A stretch of DNA of 53,568 nucleotides, taken from positions 1 to 53,568 of the forward strand of contig CAZCZJ010000006.1 of NCBI GenBank assembly GCA_964503235.1. Direction: 5' to 3'. This document shows positions 39,687-47,377 of this stretch, piece by piece. Source of the DNA: W425 sp964503235 (GTDB taxonomy: Bacteria; Chloroflexota; Dehalococcoidia; Dehalococcoidales; RBG-16-60-22). The position numbers were made by a program, and so were the translations under genes. Each line of letters opens with the position of its first letter. Position 1 is the stretch's first letter. The notes below the pieces were generated by a model that saw only the letters and a list, made by a program, of their open reading frames with translations, was not told the origin of the DNA and made no database searches.

Positions 39687-40202
39687 ATGGAACTTAAGGA
39701 AGCGATCGAGAAAAGAAACAGTATCCGTGCTTACGAAGATAAACCGGTGCCCGAGGAGGAACTGCTGAAGGTTCTCGAAGCGGCTAGGTTAGCGCCATCT
39801 GGTCGCAACAGCCAGGCCTGGAAATTTATCGTCGTGCGTGATGATGAACGTAGGCAGGCTCTGGGACGGGCGACGGGAGGTCAACCGCATGTGCACATGG
39901 CGCCCGTCATCATTGCGGCGGTGGCGACAGACCCTAACAGCTTTATGCCGTGCGGCATTCTGTCCTATCCCGTGGATTTGGCTATAGCGATAGACCACAT
40001 GACGCTGGCCGCGGTAGATTTAGGGCTCGGTACCTGTTGGATTGGTGCTTTTTCACAGGAAAAAGTTAAAAGCATCCTGGAGGTGCCGGAGAAATATAAA
40101 GTAGTCAGCCTGCTGACGCTGGGATACCCCAGCGAAACGGGAAGACCCAAGATGCGGAAGACACTGGAAGAGATTGTCTGCTACGACAGATATGAAGAAT
40201 AG
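39687..40202 (+). CDS. Nitroreductase family protein
   Basis: 171 residues. IEKRNSIRAYEDKPVPEEEL is the FMN-phosphate-binding N-terminus (R-x-S-x-R), AARLAPSGRNSQAWKFIVV the second FMN block, and DLGLGTCWIGAF the C-terminal FMN block. It resembles the short nitroreductase/SagB-like oxidoreductases of anaerobes, which reduce nitro compounds, quinones or enoates with NAD(P)H. It lies next to the tRNA-Ser fragment on the core side. Its substrate is unknown. Confidence 0.88.
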   Translation: MELKEAIEKRNSIRAYEDKPVPEEELLKVLEAARLAPSGRNSQAWKFIVVRDDERRQALGRATGGQPHVHMAPVIIAAVATDPNSFMPCGILSYPVDLAIAIDHMTLAAVDLGLGTCWIGAFSQEKVKSILEVPEKYKVVSLLTLGYPSETGRPKMRKTLEEIVCYDRYEE

Positions 40203-40287
40203 ATAAGTTCGGCATAGTTCCCGGTGAGTTCGATAAAATGACCTCCTTTCCACCCCCATTTCCATAGCTTTTTCAGGCACTTCCCGT

Positions 40288-40293
40288 TATAAT
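40288..40293 (+). promoter_or_regulatory. -10 box of the former tRNA-Ser promoter
   Basis: TATAAT, 22 bases before the first base of the tRNA fragment; the -35 is poor. It suggests the 5' end of the gene was once expressed normally. Confidence 0.4.
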
Positions 40294-40315
40294 ATGCAAA
40301 GGCCGTTTCATATCC

Positions 40316-40354
40316 GGAGGGGTGTCCGAGTGGCCTAAGGAGGCGGTCTTGAAA
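40316..40354 (+). pseudogene. 5' half of a tRNA-Ser(UGA) gene, broken at the end of the anticodon loop
   Basis: GGAGGGG (acceptor strand), TG, TCC-GAGTGGCCTAA-GGA (D arm), G, GCGGT, and the loop CTTGAAA with anticodon TGA follow the standard tRNA-Ser layout. The next bases should be ACCGC to close the anticodon stem but read TCTGT. After that there is no variable arm, T arm (GGTTCGAATCC) or acceptor 3' strand anywhere to the right. Integrases of the tyrosine family often use this anticodon-loop region. It marks a recombination boundary. Confidence 0.8.
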
Positions 40355-40801
40355 TCTGTGGTAATTTTTTAATTAGCATCAATTAAGGTGTCATGAGGCA
40401 TCGGCACAATCACGTTTTTGAAGCTAATCCTTTTTTACTCACGCAGTTTCATTAGAAGAAAAGTGCACAGTATCCGGCGCGCAATTGACTGGTAACCCCA
40501 ACATAGCAAGTGGAATCCTTTATGGGGGCAGGTCATTACCGGGGAAAGGTAAAAAAACGGGTCTTTATGGGTGCGCGATAAGGTAGGTTAATAATCATAC
40601 CTGTCGGGCCCCGGAAAATGGGATGTGCGAAAAGAAGTCTTTTCTAACACCACAAGGGGGTAGGGGGGGGTAGTAATGAATAAGCGGAAGTTGTCACTCG
40701 CATAGTTGAGACAATCATTCCTTTTTCCTTCATAATTTTGTGCCTAAAACTTATATGTAAAATCAAGCGGACCTTTTTAAATACACTGTGAAGTGTAAAT
40801 A

Positions 40802-40831
40802 TTGAATGAACAGTAGAAAATAGACTATAAT
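40802..40831 (+). promoter_or_regulatory. Candidate promoter for the AthL-like gene
   Basis: TTGAAT, 18 bases, TATAAT, about 107 bases before the ATG. A second TATAAT lies only three bases before the ATG (40929), so the true start site is unclear. Confidence 0.42.
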
Positions 40832-40937
40832 CCTATGCGAACAATAACTCGGTAAGTCGCTGTTTATCTACTAGAGAGTCTCATATTGAATATAATAAAT
40901 TAACGATAAAAAAGAAATAGAGAAATTATATAATCTA

Positions 40938-43562
40938 ATGGTGAAAATGGGAATGACAAAAACGCAAAAAGAGCCATTAATCCGAAATGAACCGGAGAAA
41001 ACATTCATTAAAGGATTATCACTTCATTCCTTTGCTCAAGGCGGGGGTGCTGCTCGGGTTGATACCAGAAATGGCAAAATAGTCAGGATTAGACCACTCT
41101 ATTATGACGAGAAATATACCCCCGAGGAAATCGGCCAATGGAAGATTGAAGCTCGCGGTAAAGTCTTCGAGTCACGGTTAAAGACTCTTCCGAATCCACA
41201 TGGTCTTGCTTATAAAAAGCGAGTATACTCCCCCAACAGGATAAAGTATCCGTTAAAGAGGGTTGATTGGGACCCTAATGGCAACCGAAATCCGCAGAAC
41301 CGGGGAAAGGGTAGATTTAAGAGAATCACCTGGGATGAAGCTACAGACATAATCGCCAGCGAGATAAAGAGAATGCAGGCGGAATATGGACCGTATGCGA
41401 TATACCTGCAGGGTGATGGACATGGAGAGTCCAAAATTGTTCATGCTTCTCACGGTTGTCAAACTAGAATGTTTAAGTATCTGGGCGAAGGCGAGGAAAA
41501 GGGAGAATATACCCTGCAGGTCAGGACTCCAGACAGCTGGGAAGGATGGAAATGGGGTGCCACCCATATGTGGGGGATGTCTCCTTTCGGCACGTACAGC
41601 CCGGGCACCAATGGCTTCAAGGATATTGCTGAGAACACCGAGATGATTCTTTTTTGGGGGAGTGACTGGGAAACTACCCCCTGGCAACTCGGCGGACAGC
41701 ATATGAGCCTATGGGCTTATTTCTACGCTGAACTCGGGATAAAACATATCTTTATCAGCCCCGACCTGAATTATTCTGCCGCGGTACATGCAGATAAATG
41801 GATTCCGGTATATCCTAATACAGATACTGCGCTTCTACTAGCTATAGCCTACATCTGGATGAGCGAAGGCACATATGATAAAAAATTCATTGCTACGCAT
41901 ACACACGGTTTTGATAAATTTAAATCATATGTCATGGGAGCGGAGGATGGGGTTGCTAAGACACCGGAATGGGCTTCGCCACTTTGTGGTGTCCCATCCT
42001 ATACAATTAAAGCCCTAGCTAGACAGTGGGCATCAAAGGTAACTACTTTTGGGAGTGGGACTGGTGGCTCACTCTGTAGAGGTACCTACTCGACCGAACC
42101 TACCAGAATGCAGGTGGCATGTTGCGCTATGCAGGGAATTGGCAAACCGGGAACCAACAGGACCTCCGTATTCAGTATGCCCAGGGCTGCGGTAATGCTT
42201 AATCCCTTCACGGCTTATCACGGGCTTGGAGAGGGAAGATGGCATCCGAAACAATTCCTTCCCAAGACCAGACTTCATGACGCTATTCTTGATGCTAGCA
42301 ATGAAAAGCCCATGAAATTCTATAGTACTGGCTCACCGGTAATGCCAACCGAAGACCAGTTTGTACAGTATCAATATCCAGTAGAAGGTTGTTCGGAAAT
42401 ACATATGATATGGTCTGACTCACCATGTTGGACAGCGTGCTGTAATTGCGGGAACAGGTTGATTGATGCACTTCGAAGTCCCAAGATAGAAACCGTTGTA
42501 GTCCAGCACCCATGGATGGAGAATGATACACTTTATGCGGATATTGTCTTACCTACTTGCACCAAGTTCGAGACAGAGGATATTATGATTGGTACCGACT
42601 CGTTCTGCCAGAGCGTTTACCCTGAAGGACAGTGCATCGAACCTATCGGGGAGTCCAAGAGTGATTACGAAGCGGTTGGCGAAGTAGCCAAGAAACTGGG
42701 TATCTACCATCAATATACAGAAGGCAAGACTATTGAAGAATGGATAAAGATTGGTTATGAAAGCTGTGGTATCAAGGATTATATCAGCTGGGAAGAACTG
42801 AATGAAAAAGGATTCTACTGTATTCCCCCGGCTGAAGGTTGGGAAAAAGATCCCACTCCCCGTATAAATTTCTATCATGATCCAGAAACGTATCCCCTAA
42901 AAACACCCACCGGTAAAATAGAGTTTGAAGCTACAGGCTTATTAGAGCACTTTCCTGATGATAAAGAGAGACCGCCCGTACCACACTGGATTCCGTTCAG
43001 CAAGACCCATCAGGAAAGCCGACTTCATCCCAGAGCCAAAGAATATCCTTTTCTTCTCGTTTCAAACCACGGCAGATGGAGACAGCACGTGCAACTTGAT
43101 GATGTATCGTGGTTTAGGGAAATCCAGACCTGTAAAGTTAAGGGACCGGATGGCTACATGTACGAACCTGTCTGGATTAATCCAACTGACGCAGCCTCTC
43201 GGAATATAAAGACTGGAGACCTGGTTAAGATGTACAACGAGCGAGGTATCGTCCTCGGTGGTGCCTGTGTGACCGAGAGGATAATGCCCGGAGTGGTCTA
43301 CCAGGACCACGGAGCAAGATCTGACCCTATAACCGACCGGATTGACCGGGGTGGTAACAATAACCTGATTTCTCCCGAAAAGACAACATCACCAAACACA
43401 CAGGGTCAGGTAGCCAGTGGTTTCCTTGTTCAAGTTGAGAAGGTTACTCTAGAACAACTAGGTACCTGGAGGAAGCGGTATCCCGCAGCATTTCAGAGGG
43501 AATACGATCCAGCTTCCGGGCTACGATTCGATGCCTGGATTGAATCAAATACACAGGAGTAA
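40938..43562 (+). CDS. Transhydroxylase-like (AthL family) molybdopterin oxidoreductase, large subunit
   Basis: 874 residues, DMSO reductase family, very close in layout and length to the large subunit of Pelobacter pyrogallol-phloroglucinol transhydroxylase and to resorcinol hydroxylase. It lacks the N-terminal cysteine motif of most family members, as AthL does. RTPDSWEGWKWGATHMWG aligns with AthL's D174 and Mo-ligand S175 (here D199, S200). GDGHGES offers the equivalent of H144 (H162). FISPDLNYSAAVHADKW, AIAYIWMSEGTYDKKFIA and DPITDRIDRGGNNNLISPE match the family throughout. The exact substrate cannot be read; hydroxylated aromatics are expected. No signal peptide, so cytoplasmic. An AthS-type subunit does not follow it; a small FxLYD-like gene does. 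Start uncertain by a few codons (further ATGs at +9 and +15). Confidence 0.85.
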   Translation: MVKMGMTKTQKEPLIRNEPEKTFIKGLSLHSFAQGGGAARVDTRNGKIVRIRPLYYDEKYTPEEIGQWKIEARGKVFESRLKTLPNPHGLAYKKRVYSPNRIKYPLKRVDWDPNGNRNPQNRGKGRFKRITWDEATDIIASEIKRMQAEYGPYAIYLQGDGHGESKIVHASHGCQTRMFKYLGEGEEKGEYTLQVRTPDSWEGWKWGATHMWGMSPFGTYSPGTNGFKDIAENTEMILFWGSDWETTPWQLGGQHMSLWAYFYAELGIKHIFISPDLNYSAAVHADKWIPVYPNTDTALLLAIAYIWMSEGTYDKKFIATHTHGFDKFKSYVMGAEDGVAKTPEWASPLCGVPSYTIKALARQWASKVTTFGSGTGGSLCRGTYSTEPTRMQVACCAMQGIGKPGTNRTSVFSMPRAAVMLNPFTAYHGLGEGRWHPKQFLPKTRLHDAILDASNEKPMKFYSTGSPVMPTEDQFVQYQYPVEGCSEIHMIWSDSPCWTACCNCGNRLIDALRSPKIETVVVQHPWMENDTLYADIVLPTCTKFETEDIMIGTDSFCQSVYPEGQCIEPIGESKSDYEAVGEVAKKLGIYHQYTEGKTIEEWIKIGYESCGIKDYISWEELNEKGFYCIPPAEGWEKDPTPRINFYHDPETYPLKTPTGKIEFEATGLLEHFPDDKERPPVPHWIPFSKTHQESRLHPRAKEYPFLLVSNHGRWRQHVQLDDVSWFREIQTCKVKGPDGYMYEPVWINPTDAASRNIKTGDLVKMYNERGIVLGGACVTERIMPGVVYQDHGARSDPITDRIDRGGNNNLISPEKTTSPNTQGQVASGFLVQVEKVTLEQLGTWRKRYPAAFQREYDPASGLRFDAWIESNTQE

Positions 43563-43564
43563 AT

Positions 43565-43888
43565 ATGGCCGGACATCCGGATAAAAAACAACCTCAGTTA
43601 ATAAAATCACTGGACAATAAATTACAGACGCTTCACCACCGGATGTCTGTCAACCGTTTTGGGCACCGAGTTGTCGAAGGAGCGGTGCGTAATATTAGCT
43701 CTGATTCCAACGTGAATGCCGAAATAAAGGCAGAGTATTACAGCGCTACAGGAATGCTTATCGGTACAGAAGTGGATGTTGTTAGACGACTGACGCCTGG
43801 TAAAACTGGTGCCTTTGAAGTTGTTTATTCGGGGGACCAACGCTGGGATATTAAATATTCCAGGATCGTATCCCTGAAACAAATATAA
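43565..43888 (+). CDS. FxLYD-like small beta-sandwich protein
   Basis: 107 residues, no signal peptide visible. VVEGAVRNISSDSNVNAEIK, then AEYYSATGMLIGTEVDVVR and LTPGKTGAFEV, is the pattern of FxLYD/DUF3426-type immunoglobulin-like domains, normally found on lipoproteins. Here the first 35 residues are hydrophilic. It starts two bases after the AthL-like gene stop, behind CAGGAG, so the two are one transcription unit. AthS-type subunits carry a beta-sandwich domain at their C-terminus; this protein may play a similar supporting role, which is inference. Confidence 0.65.
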   Translation: MAGHPDKKQPQLIKSLDNKLQTLHHRMSVNRFGHRVVEGAVRNISSDSNVNAEIKAEYYSATGMLIGTEVDVVRRLTPGKTGAFEVVYSGDQRWDIKYSRIVSLKQI

Positions 43889-43984
43889 TGGATATCTGGT
43901 TAAAAAAGTGATGGTTGTATCTTTATCTCGCGGAACTCCATATGAAGTAAATTCACAATGGCACTAAACGTATTCGCAGAATGG

Positions 43985-44010
43985 TTAACCCACTACTAGT
44001 AGTGGGTTAA
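43985..44010. promoter_or_regulatory. 26-bp perfect palindrome upstream of the TRAP operon (probable operator)
   Basis: The left half TTAACCCACTACT is followed by its exact reverse complement, AGTAGTGGGTTAA. It ends two bases before the -35 of the dctP promoter. No T-run follows, so it is not a typical terminator. Twofold symmetry of this length points to a dimeric regulator, perhaps responding to the transported substrate. Confidence 0.65.
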
Positions 44011-44012
44011 TG

Positions 44013-44041
44013 TTGACATAGCTTCAAGCTGAGAGTAAACT
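44013..44041 (+). promoter_or_regulatory. Promoter of the TRAP transporter operon
   Basis: TTGACA, 17 bases, TAAACT, about 118 bases before the dctP start. A strong ribosome-binding-like AAAGGAGGA at 44088-44096 lies in the leader without an ATG. Confidence 0.5.
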
Positions 44042-44158
44042 ATATTAAATTTAATCTTAACGCCGAACTCATAGTTCAATAAAGGAAAGGAGGAAGAGAA
44101 TAATAAGTTTGAAAAAAAGTGGGATTATTAATAACAACATTAGAAAGGAGAAATCAAA

Positions 44159-45214
44159 GTGAAAAAAATATTCATAGTATCGTTTTTAATTATCCTGGTC
44201 GGCGGGTTATTCCTCGGTAGCTGTGGCGAAGAGGAAACTAAACCGCTGACGATTAAGTTGGGTTATGACACACCGCCCCCTACGGGTCTCGGCGTTCCAG
44301 CAGAGTATTTTGCGGAGCAGGTTACAGCGAGGACGGAGGGCCGGGTGACGGTGGAAACCTACCCTTCTGGCACCCTGAGCACCCAGGCCAGCTCCCTGGA
44401 AAGTCTCCAGGCGGGAGTAGCTGACGCATATGTTTTATCCATCGGATCTAATCTAGACGCCTTTCCGATACTCAGCTTTACCGGCCTCCCCGGTCTGGAC
44501 TTCTACCCCCATACAGAAGAACTGCTGGAGGCTGAGACAAATACACTCAGGGAAATCATTAACAAATACCCGGCAGCCGCTGAGGAGCTTGAGGGTTTCA
44601 AATTGCTTTGGAGCAATACCTATACCGGCGCCGTTTTAATGGGAACAGGTAATCCAATCCGTACTCCCTCAGGAATAAACGGTATAAAAGTGGGTTGCGA
44701 TGCTTACAGGCAGGATTTAGTGGAGTATCTGGGTGGTGCACCGGTGTTTACCATACCACCAATGATGTATGAACAGCTGCAAACGGGAGTTATTGACGTC
44801 ACCACCGTAGCCTGGGGTGCAGCCATGGACTGGCAACTCCAGGAACTGGTAGATTACGTCCTGGATTATGACATGGGTGGAGGTCAGCTACCGGTGGTTA
44901 TGAATATGGACGTTTGGGACAAGATATCATCCAAGGACCAGAAGATAATAATGGAAGTGGCTGCTGAAGCTGAACAGAAAAACAGGGATTTCGTCACCGG
45001 GCAAATACCAGCAGCCCGGCAACTATGGGCGGATACCGGTATACCGATAATAACACCGACCGCAGCAGAGGAAGCGCAATGGGCAGAGGCATTTTCGGTA
45101 ATCTGGGATGAATACTTAGAAATCAATAAAGATGCGAAGGATATAGATAAGATATTAGATTACTGGAAGAACGCCATCGAAGAGGCACACGCGGGGATGT
45201 TTTACGGCCAGTAA
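44159..45214 (+). CDS. dctP: TRAP transporter substrate-binding lipoprotein (DctP family)
   Basis: 351 residues, GTG start behind AAAGGAGAA. MKKIFIVSFLIILVGGLFLG is a signal peptide ending in an LGSC lipobox, so the protein is anchored outside the membrane, as usual for organisms without an outer membrane. IKLGYDTPPPTGLGVPAEYF and VTVETYPSGTLSTQASSLES begin the two-lobed binding domain. Residues near VGCDAYRQDLVEYLGGAPVF include the arginine expected to bind a carboxylate. The ligand is probably an organic or aromatic acid. A stem-loop separates it from dctQ. Confidence 0.9.
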   Translation: MKKIFIVSFLIILVGGLFLGSCGEEETKPLTIKLGYDTPPPTGLGVPAEYFAEQVTARTEGRVTVETYPSGTLSTQASSLESLQAGVADAYVLSIGSNLDAFPILSFTGLPGLDFYPHTEELLEAETNTLREIINKYPAAAEELEGFKLLWSNTYTGAVLMGTGNPIRTPSGINGIKVGCDAYRQDLVEYLGGAPVFTIPPMMYEQLQTGVIDVTTVAWGAAMDWQLQELVDYVLDYDMGGGQLPVVMNMDVWDKISSKDQKIIMEVAAEAEQKNRDFVTGQIPAARQLWADTGIPIITPTAAEEAQWAEAFSVIWDEYLEINKDAKDIDKILDYWKNAIEEAHAGMFYGQ

Positions 45215-45244
45215 GGAAGGTAGGTAGTTCTTCGTCAGGGAAAC

Positions 45245-45281
45245 GGGTGGGGCTTTGAGATAGTATCGCTTAGCCCCGCCC
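45245..45281 (+). terminator. Stem-loop between dctP and dctQ
   Basis: GGGTGGGGCT pairs with AGCCCCGCCC (ten base pairs, one G-U) around a 17-base loop, followed by TTATT. Such structures typically lower membrane-subunit expression relative to the abundant binding protein. Confidence 0.55.
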
Positions 45282-45343
45282 TTATTGGAATATGGCCGGA
45301 ACCCTCTGATTTATTTGCAGAGTGCTAAGAATTAGGGTATGGG

Positions 45344-45868
45344 ATGGTATTACGAGATAAAATCACGAAGATAGCTTCAAAGATGGAGCTTGGCGTACAC
45401 TCGACGAACAAAATAATGGCTTATGTAGCGGCGACTGCCCTCATCGGAATGATGTTGCTCACCGTTGCTGATGTCTGCGGCAGGTATATTTTCAGCAGAC
45501 CGATAAAAGGAACCTGGGAACTTGTCGGTTTTTTGTTAGTCGCTGCCGGTAGCTTGGGGTTGGGTTACTGCCAGGTAAAAAAAGGGCATATTAGAGTCGA
45601 TTTCTTGCTTCATTTTTTCCCTGATAAAGCTCAGGCGATATTAACAGTTTTAGCCAATTTTCTCGGATTTGCCGCATTCTCTTTGTTGTGCTGGCGATGC
45701 GTAGTGTATGCGCAATATTATTTATCCCTCACCAGGGGCAACGCCACCGACACTCTGCATATCCCCCTTTACCCCTTTGTTTTAATTCTGGCAGTTGGCA
45801 CCGGTATGCTGGCTCTGGTTCTTCTTTTTGACCTGGTGCATTCTTTAACCAAGGTGAAAGGCAAATGA
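45344..45868 (+). CDS. dctQ: TRAP transporter small permease subunit (DctQ family)
   Basis: 174 residues with four membrane helices (about 24-45, 60-80, 100-122, 142-166). IMAYVAATALIGMMLLTVAD and VCGRYIFSRPIKGTWELVGF are the typical DctQ N-terminal pattern (R-Y-x-F-x-x-P-x-x-G-x-x-E). It partners with the large subunit to form the transporter. It has no clear Shine-Dalgarno (AGGGTATGGG). Its last codons overlap dctM by four bases. Confidence 0.9.
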   Translation: MVLRDKITKIASKMELGVHSTNKIMAYVAATALIGMMLLTVADVCGRYIFSRPIKGTWELVGFLLVAAGSLGLGYCQVKKGHIRVDFLLHFFPDKAQAILTVLANFLGFAAFSLLCWRCVVYAQYYLSLTRGNATDTLHIPLYPFVLILAVGTGMLALVLLFDLVHSLTKVKGK

Positions 45869-47172
45869 CCCCGACTGAAGCGGGAATCCTCGGTTTTGGC
45901 TTGATGATTGTCCTTGTCCTGCTGAGCGTGCATGTCAGCTTCGCCATAATCATTTCGGGGTTTGTTGGTCTGGCCTTGATTATCGGCATCCAGCCAGCTC
46001 TCTCCAGCATAGCGATACTCAGCTTCGAAAGAGTAACAGACTATACATTTGCGGTAATTCCTCTCTTTATGCTGATGAGTGCCTTTATTGCCAATACTAA
46101 TATCGGCTCAGAAGCTTACGAGACATCGCGTGCCTGGATAGGGCAGGCAAAAGGCGGCCTGGCCATGGCAACGGTAGGAGCCACGGGTCTCTTCGCAGCC
46201 TGTACCGGCTCCAGCATGGCCGGAGCCATAGCTATGGCTAAAATAGCCTATCCCGAGATGAAACGTTATGAATATGAGCCAAAACTTGCCTTAGGCACCA
46301 TCGCGGCGGGGGCCACGCTGGGTATTCTCATTCCTCCCAGCATGGGATTCATCCTCATCGGAATCCTGACCGAAATCTCTATCGGCAAACTGTTCATGGC
46401 CGGTATTATCCCCGGAGTCCTAGAAATAGTATTCTATATAGTTTTAATTTTTATCCTTTGCAGATTCAATCCCCAGTTAGGTCCGGCTGGCCCCAAAACA
46501 ACTATCAAACAAAAAATAGGGTCGCTCAGGCTGACCTGGCCAGTGGCCAGCCTGTTCGTGCTGATTATTGGCGGTATATACGCAGGTATTTTTACTGCTG
46601 CCGAAGCAGGCGCCATTGGAGCTTTCGGTGCTTTAGTTATCAGCCTTATCAAGAAACAGATGACACGCTCCAGCTTTGTTGATTGTTTACTGGAAACCGC
46701 TCAGATAACCGGCATGATGATTGCTTTAATCATAGGTGCCTTCATTTTTAAGCAATTTTTAGCAGTAACCAGGGTTCCGTTCGTCTTCAGCGATTGGGTA
46801 GCCGCCCTGGAGATAAACAGGTACTTGATTGTGGCTATCCTTGTTTTCGTTTATATCCTGCTTGGCTCGATTTTTGATATTTACGCTATTATAGTCATGA
46901 CAACTCCCATCATTTTCCCCACGATACTGGCACTTGGCTTTAATCCCTTGTGGTTTGGCGTTATAATGGTGAGATTAATGGAGGTGGGGGAAATTACGCC
47001 GCCATTTGGTTTCAATCTCTTCGCCTTGTCCGGATCGATTAAAGAGATTCGAATCAGCGACCTCTACCGGGGCGTCATCCCCTTCCTCATAGCTGATATA
47101 CTGCACATAGCTCTACTCATAGCCATACCCGCACTTTCCACATTCCTACCTGATATGATGATATCAAGATAA
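45865..47172 (+). CDS. dctM: TRAP transporter large permease subunit (DctM family)
   Basis: 435 residues, about 12 membrane segments. This is the transport subunit, driven by an ion gradient, usually Na+. Landmarks: RAWIGQAKGGLAMATVGATG, CTGSSMAGAIAMAKIAYPEM, GILIPPSMGFILIGILTEIS, and near the end MVRLMEVGEITPPFGFNLFA. All are family signatures. The start ATG lies inside the dctQ stop. The operon ends here and converges with the acetoacetate-CoA ligase gene across 205 bp. Confidence 0.93.
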   Translation: MTPTEAGILGFGLMIVLVLLSVHVSFAIIISGFVGLALIIGIQPALSSIAILSFERVTDYTFAVIPLFMLMSAFIANTNIGSEAYETSRAWIGQAKGGLAMATVGATGLFAACTGSSMAGAIAMAKIAYPEMKRYEYEPKLALGTIAAGATLGILIPPSMGFILIGILTEISIGKLFMAGIIPGVLEIVFYIVLIFILCRFNPQLGPAGPKTTIKQKIGSLRLTWPVASLFVLIIGGIYAGIFTAAEAGAIGAFGALVISLIKKQMTRSSFVDCLLETAQITGMMIALIIGAFIFKQFLAVTRVPFVFSDWVAALEINRYLIVAILVFVYILLGSIFDIYAIIVMTTPIIFPTILALGFNPLWFGVIMVRLMEVGEITPPFGFNLFALSGSIKEIRISDLYRGVIPFLIADILHIALLIAIPALSTFLPDMMISR

Positions 47173-47377
47173 ATTCCCAGCACCTTACTAAAATGGACCA
47201 AGCCTCTCCATGTTTCATCATTTAAAATGGGTAAATATCACACCTGAGGTATTTGAGTTCCCAAACCACCTGCTTCAAATACTATTAGTCAGCCGGGTGC
47301 AGTCGTCCTTTGAGATAATGTCGACATGATTATGGGAAGATCTGAAATGACCTTCGCGAACTAACGCTGAAACACCG

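Larger units (their letters stand above)
40203..40937. other. 735-bp gene-poor junction between core-type DNA and the catabolic island
   Basis: Contains the truncated tRNA-Ser at its left, a G-run (five and eight Gs separated by TA) at 40656-40670, and promoter-like sequences near 40802 and 40891. I find no open frame with a ribosome-binding site, no integrase and no 3' tRNA half. Confidence 0.6.

Noticed and set aside
40316..40937. Group I intron splitting tRNA-Ser
   Set aside because: No 3' exon (variable arm, T arm, acceptor strand) found up to 40937 and no recognisable intron core; a broken gene is the simpler reading, though not tested by folding.
40938..43562. Formate dehydrogenase, acetylene hydratase or nitrate reductase
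   Set aside because: No N-terminal Fe-S cysteine motif and no Sec/Cys ligand; PDSWEGW and overall length match AthL instead.
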